Positions 5,717 through 6,393 of a stretch of 6,393 nucleotides of DNA are shown here, piece after piece. The stretch is taken from positions 1 to 6,393 of the forward strand of contig JAFLEG010000269.1 of assembly GCA_017302195.1 (NCBI GenBank), given 5' to 3'. The position numbers were made by a program, and so were the translations under genes. This DNA is from Verrucomicrobiota bacterium (GTDB lineage Bacteria; Verrucomicrobiota; Verrucomicrobiia; Limisphaerales; UBA9464). Below the pieces are notes generated by a model. That model did no database searches. It saw nothing but the letters and a program-made list of their open reading frames with translations, and was not told where the DNA came from. Position 1 is the first letter of the stretch; every line of letters begins with the position of its first letter.

Positions 5717-6393
5717 ATGAGCACGAACAAGTCCATCGCCACCCCTCCCACGGGACGCGACAGCATGATCACCTGTCGCAACAGCCAGGGAGTGGAGGTG
5801 CGGGCCACGCCTCTTCGGATGACCCGGCACCTGGCGGTGTTCGAAGTGTACAACCCGTTCAGCATCCTCCAGCTCTCGGAGGTGCTGAGCCCGTTCGCCA
5901 TCCTGGTCAACGACCGGATGATCTATTCCGGCAGGGCGGTGGTCAGCAGCCTGGTGAATACCGGCATCCTGCTGGTTTGCGAGGTGTCCCTGGACGATGC
6001 CGCCTGGCTCGACGTGGACGTGTTCTCGCCGACCGGGCAGCGGGAACGCCTGGCCGGGGAGTTTGAGCTCTTCCTCACGGAATCCCGCCGGATCCAGAGC
6101 GTCACGCCCGATTTCAAGGTGGTGGTGGCCGACATGCAGACCGTGCTGACCGACCTCCGAAACTGGCTGGAGCAGGTGGAGCTGGGGATCCGGTCCGCAC
6201 CAAGCGGGGATCGCGTCCTGCTGGAGCGCCAGGTCATGGACGAGCTCCGGGGGCCGATCATGCCCATGATGGATGATCTCTTCGGCCGGCTGGAGTTGGT
6301 GGCCCGCGCGGTGGAGCCGGCGCTGCAGCCGATGTATCGCACCTACATCAAGCGCCAGCTCCACCCGCTCGTCCTCTGTTCGCCGTTCGCCTT
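5717..6393 (+). CDS. PilZ-like N-terminal domain protein, probable PhcB-like methyltransferase (cut by window edge)
   Basis: The first 225 residues of a larger protein; the frame is open to the last base. Residues 17-105 form a beta-rich domain (MITCRNSQGVEVRATPLRMTRHLAVFEVYNP, ILVNDRMIYSGRAVVSSLVNTGILLVCEVSL), which resembles PilZ-like domains but lacks a clean RxxxR plus D/NxSxxG c-di-GMP signature. Residues 110-215 are mostly helical, with PDFKVVVADMQTVLTDLRNWLEQVELGIRS (131-160) and ending in YRTYIKRQLHPLVLCSPFA. From memory, this layout, ending in RQLHPL.L.SPF, occurs in proteins annotated as 3-hydroxypalmitic acid methyl ester (EF) biosynthesis proteins, PhcB-like, with a C-terminal SAM methyltransferase domain. 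That domain would lie beyond the window and is not seen. There is no signal peptide, so it is probably cytosolic. ATG 5717 fits a weak GGTGG site; ATG 5765 and ATG 5471 are in frame too. If the PhcB link holds, the product could be a fatty-acid methyl ester signal. Gene existence is secure; function is tentative. Confidence 0.75.
   Translation, partial: MSTNKSIATPPTGRDSMITCRNSQGVEVRATPLRMTRHLAVFEVYNPFSILQLSEVLSPFAILVNDRMIYSGRAVVSSLVNTGILLVCEVSLDDAAWLDVDVFSPTGQRERLAGEFELFLTESRRIQSVTPDFKVVVADMQTVLTDLRNWLEQVELGIRSAPSGDRVLLERQVMDELRGPIMPMMDDLFGRLELVARAVEPALQPMYRTYIKRQLHPLVLCSPFA

Noticed and set aside
5492..6364. Minus-strand open frame of 290 residues opposite the right-edge gene
   Set aside because: It is rich in His, Gln and Pro with no recognisable motif, and the plus strand has a coherent domain pattern over the same bases.
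1..6393. Mobile element, CRISPR, tRNA, rRNA or toxin-antitoxin content
   Set aside because: No terminal repeats, transposase, repeat-spacer pattern, cloverleaf or small coupled toxin-antitoxin pair was seen on either strand.

Overview
The window is GC-rich throughout (by eye about two thirds G+C). Only weak Shine-Dalgarno sequences are visible and long antisense open frames are common. It reads as ordinary bacterial chromosome: no tRNA or rRNA, CRISPR array, insertion sequence, integrase or phage gene is visible. The best phylum guess is Verrucomicrobiota. It rests mainly on recalled resemblance of the right-edge protein to a family common in that phylum, and is an inference, not a demonstration.

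Left block, minus strand (1-2904). In transcription order it holds purD (phosphoribosylamine-glycine ligase, purine synthesis), a class I SAM-dependent methyltransferase of unknown substrate, and the first 184 residues of a NupC-type concentrative nucleoside transporter that runs off the left edge. De novo purine synthesis and nucleoside uptake thus lie on one strand. The gaps of 206 and 85 bases each contain stem-loop-forming sequence, so a single operon is not assured.

Middle block, plus strand (about 3027-4090). Divergent from purD lie a type I signal peptidase (lepB-like) and, overlapping it by ATGA, a small membrane-anchored or secreted NTF2/SnoaL-like protein of unknown function. The purD/lepB spacer holds an imperfect dyad that may be a regulatory site. 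The signal peptidase keeps its Ser/Lys dyad but has an altered C-terminal GDNR box.

Right block. A TetA-like (DHA1) major facilitator transporter on the minus strand converges on the NTF2-like gene with only 12 bases between the stop codons. Its start faces a 348-base non-coding stretch with several inverted repeats. Beyond this, on the plus strand and cut by the right edge, is a protein with an N-terminal PilZ-like beta domain and a helical region. It resembles proteins annotated as 3-hydroxypalmitate methyl ester (PhcB-like) methyltransferases.

The purine genes form one functional theme, and the signal peptidase/NTF2-like pair is probably co-translated. The transporter and the right-edge protein share only a divergent promoter region. 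No clearly new multi-gene system can be demonstrated here. The most open points are the right-edge protein with its structured leader, and the signal peptidase-NTF2-like pair.
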